A DNA stretch of 64,000 nt from Amphiura filiformis (Eukaryota; Echinodermata; Ophiuroidea; Amphilepidida; Amphiuridae). The position numbers and the translations under genes were made by a program. Below, in pieces: positions 62,256 to 64,000 of the stretch (position 1 is its first letter; each line of letters begins with the position of its first letter). The notes under the pieces were generated by a model. It ran no database searches and had not been told where the DNA came from. It saw nothing but the letters and a program-made list of their open reading frames with translations. The DNA lies in assembly GCF_039555335.1 (NCBI RefSeq), contig NC_092641.1, positions 30,626,848 through 30,690,847 on the forward strand. The letters run 5' to 3'.

Positions 62256-62730
62256 GGTCTTCCATATCTAGGTATATCAAATACCAAGATTTGGAAGCAT
62301 AGAAAGTGGGTCGGTTTTTGCCGTGTGCTTAGTCAGGCTGTAGCCATTTCATAGATAATTATTAAACATCTTTGTAAAGGGGATAACTTTCTGCATCAAA
62401 ATTAAAAATAAAATATATTTCTTTCTTATTTTGTTTTCTCTTTCAGTGACTTTCTTTCAATTTAATTCCACAAACCAGTCCTTCAAGTTGTCTATTTTGC
62501 CTGCTTTTTGGATGTTTTTTGTATAATAGGCCGATATATTAAACAGTTTTGAACTGATTTTCTTTCCTTCATTTGTTTTTTTTTCTTCCTTTCTTTTCAT
62601 ATAAAATCGGGCTAATTATCTGTTTGAAGGCAGAATGAATAGGAAAACCATGTTTGTGTCTTTCTTCATTCATTTCGAAGGTCTATAAACATTAACCCTC
62701 ATACTCAAACATGTTTCACATTTAAACATG
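62256..62730. repeat. Single diverged copy of the 325-bp satellite unit
   Basis: TCCATATCTAGGTATATCAAA, given by its core CCATATCTAGGTATATCAAA at about 62261, then GATTTGGAAGCAT, GCCGTGTGCTTAGTCAGGCTG, AAATATATTTCTTTC, TCTTTCAGTGACTTTC and CATACTCAAACATG follow in the same order as the 45.9-47.4-kb array, but with insertions and many substitutions. The copy is spread over about 450 bp. Confidence 0.75.
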
Positions 62731-62859
62731 TTTACAAAGTGATGACAAGAGTGCGATAATATAGGGGCATTGATTTAATTTTAAACTATAGCTTTTAGCC
62801 TTTTATACAATAACATGCACATCATATACTTCTAGCAAACACCTACAATGTAAATCCAA

Positions 62860-63240
62860 ACGTTTAGGTTTTAAGCACTTATTTAATCACCCCAGATATG
62901 AAGGTGTAACACTTTTAAAACACAAATGTGTTTATTTCGTCCATGGTGTGTTTACAACCTACACACTCTGCGTAATGGATAAACACATTTAGTGTTGCAG
63001 TATTAAACATGTTTAATATCACGAACACTGCACTCAGACACAAATAGACACTAAACCAAACATTCTGTTTAAGTTATCAACACTTTGTTTATTAAAATAA
63101 ACACACATTGCATTTATTAATTAAACACATGTACATGTAAGTGTTTATCAGGCTGTAACAATTTTTAAACACAGCAAGGTATTTACTTTACCAATACTAA
63201 ACACAATGTTGAAAATACAGTTGAAATTAAACACATGTAC
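62860..63240. repeat. AAACAC/GTGTTT-rich segment
   Basis: More than twenty AAACAC, AACACA or GTGTTT words in about 380 bp, without fixed spacing. It looks like a decayed short repeat. The words overlap forkhead-type TAAACA sites, but there is no independent sign of regulation. Confidence 0.5.
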
Positions 63241-64000
63241 AAAGTACACACATTGGTGTATATGGTCAATTCCAGCCAAAGCGGGACAAAATTCTCTCTG
63301 GGGGCCATTTTGAAAATGTTTTCCTTTTCAATTCTAGACTTATCAAATGAGACGACCATATCTAGTGAATCATCAGGTGGAAGTGCCATCGGATTGAAAA
63401 ATAACTTTTCTTGCTAGACCAAATAAAGTGTTAAATGCGCATATGCATGTTACCCACTTAATTCAAGCCTTTTTCACCTGTTGTACGCCATAAAATTTCA
63501 CTTTCTTTAATATCTTTCAATATTTTATGTGTGACTCATATACACTAGAAATCGGTGAAGACTTGAACGTAAAATAGAATTTATTACATATATCTACAGA
63601 GAAATATTTTGGTTATTACAAATTTTAAGAAAGAACCAGGTGTACAGTTAAGATTGTGTCAATTCTTGAACTCTTTCCAAAGTGGCTGTCATTTAACATT
63701 ACTGTATTATTTGAAAGATTAGAATAAATGCTTCATATAAATATAAAGTTAGATTTTGTATCTCGTCGCAGGATGAGGATCTCGGATGGATTCGTGGGTA
63801 ACAGCGTCTGGAAAATAGCAATTCCTATTAATTTTTTTAAATAAAAATAAAAAACACTTTTCCGTATGTCAATAATTCAGGCTGCAATGGCACTAAAATG
63901 AATTTTAATCAAAATACAAACTACATGGAATATTTAGAATGGATCATTATGGCATTTTGGGTATAAAAATGTTGAGAATAATGAAGTTGCCAAATTCAAA
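63241..64000. other. Unannotated AT-rich DNA
   Basis: A segment near 63262-63300 (GTCAATTCCAGCCAAAGCGG) reads like the end of a dispersed repeat. Nothing coding recognised. Confidence 0.35.

Overview
This is a repeat-dense stretch of an animal nuclear genome, probably a marine invertebrate deuterostome (echinoderm, hemichordate or amphioxus-like). The reasons are a spliced C2H2 zinc-finger gene, TTAGGG-type degenerate arrays, several APE-type LINEs (one with a 2A peptide), a Penelope-like element with a GIY-YIG domain, a Ty3/gypsy element and many foldback/MITE insertions. The species is inference only.

Layout. 1-3.3 kb: AT-rich DNA, a TACTA-rich foldback, minisatellites. 3.3-13.9 kb: a degenerate CCCTAA/TTAGGG array broken by a minus-strand LINE (12.3-10.46 kb plus 4.44-3.97 kb), itself split by a 6-kb plus-strand LINE (4.44-10.46 kb). 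14.6-18.15 kb: a third LINE. 18.6-20.8 kb: more telomere-like DNA around a ~110-bp unit, with an orientation switch. 20.9-23.4 kb: short tandem repeats, a palindrome-bearing repeat family and two large foldbacks. 24.0-32.5 kb: the only host gene I can support, a three-exon, 837-residue, 14-finger C2H2 protein on the minus strand, with a small degraded copy of one exon piece at 24.0 kb and MITEs in its flank and introns. 35.3-39.1 kb: a minus-strand LINE whose ORF starts with a 2A motif. 39.8-41.3 kb: an RTE fragment split by a hAT-type MITE. 42.3-43.5 kb: a Penelope-like fragment with an inverted tail and a 14-bp target duplication. 43.8-48.2 kb: minisatellites, a 325-bp satellite and a 660-bp foldback. 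48.96-61.89 kb: a complete 12.9-kb Ty3/gypsy element on the minus strand. 62-64 kb: a diverged satellite copy and AT-rich DNA.

The Ty3/gypsy element is the most interesting unit. Its two 704/705-bp LTRs seem to differ only in homopolymer lengths. gag and pol are joined by a textbook -1 frameshift signal (GGGAAAC, 7-nt spacer, perfect 10-bp stem). Gag has an Arg/Ser/Gly-rich tail instead of a zinc knuckle. Two non-canonical regions are present: five small ORFs between the 5' LTR and gag, three of them clearly paralogous, and a 481-codon ORF with a C-terminal RING-like cluster between pol and the 3' LTR. I know of no described family with this set.

Frame breaks in this element and in two unrelated LINEs fall mostly in homopolymer runs, so at least some 'pseudogene' breaks may be long-read assembly errors.
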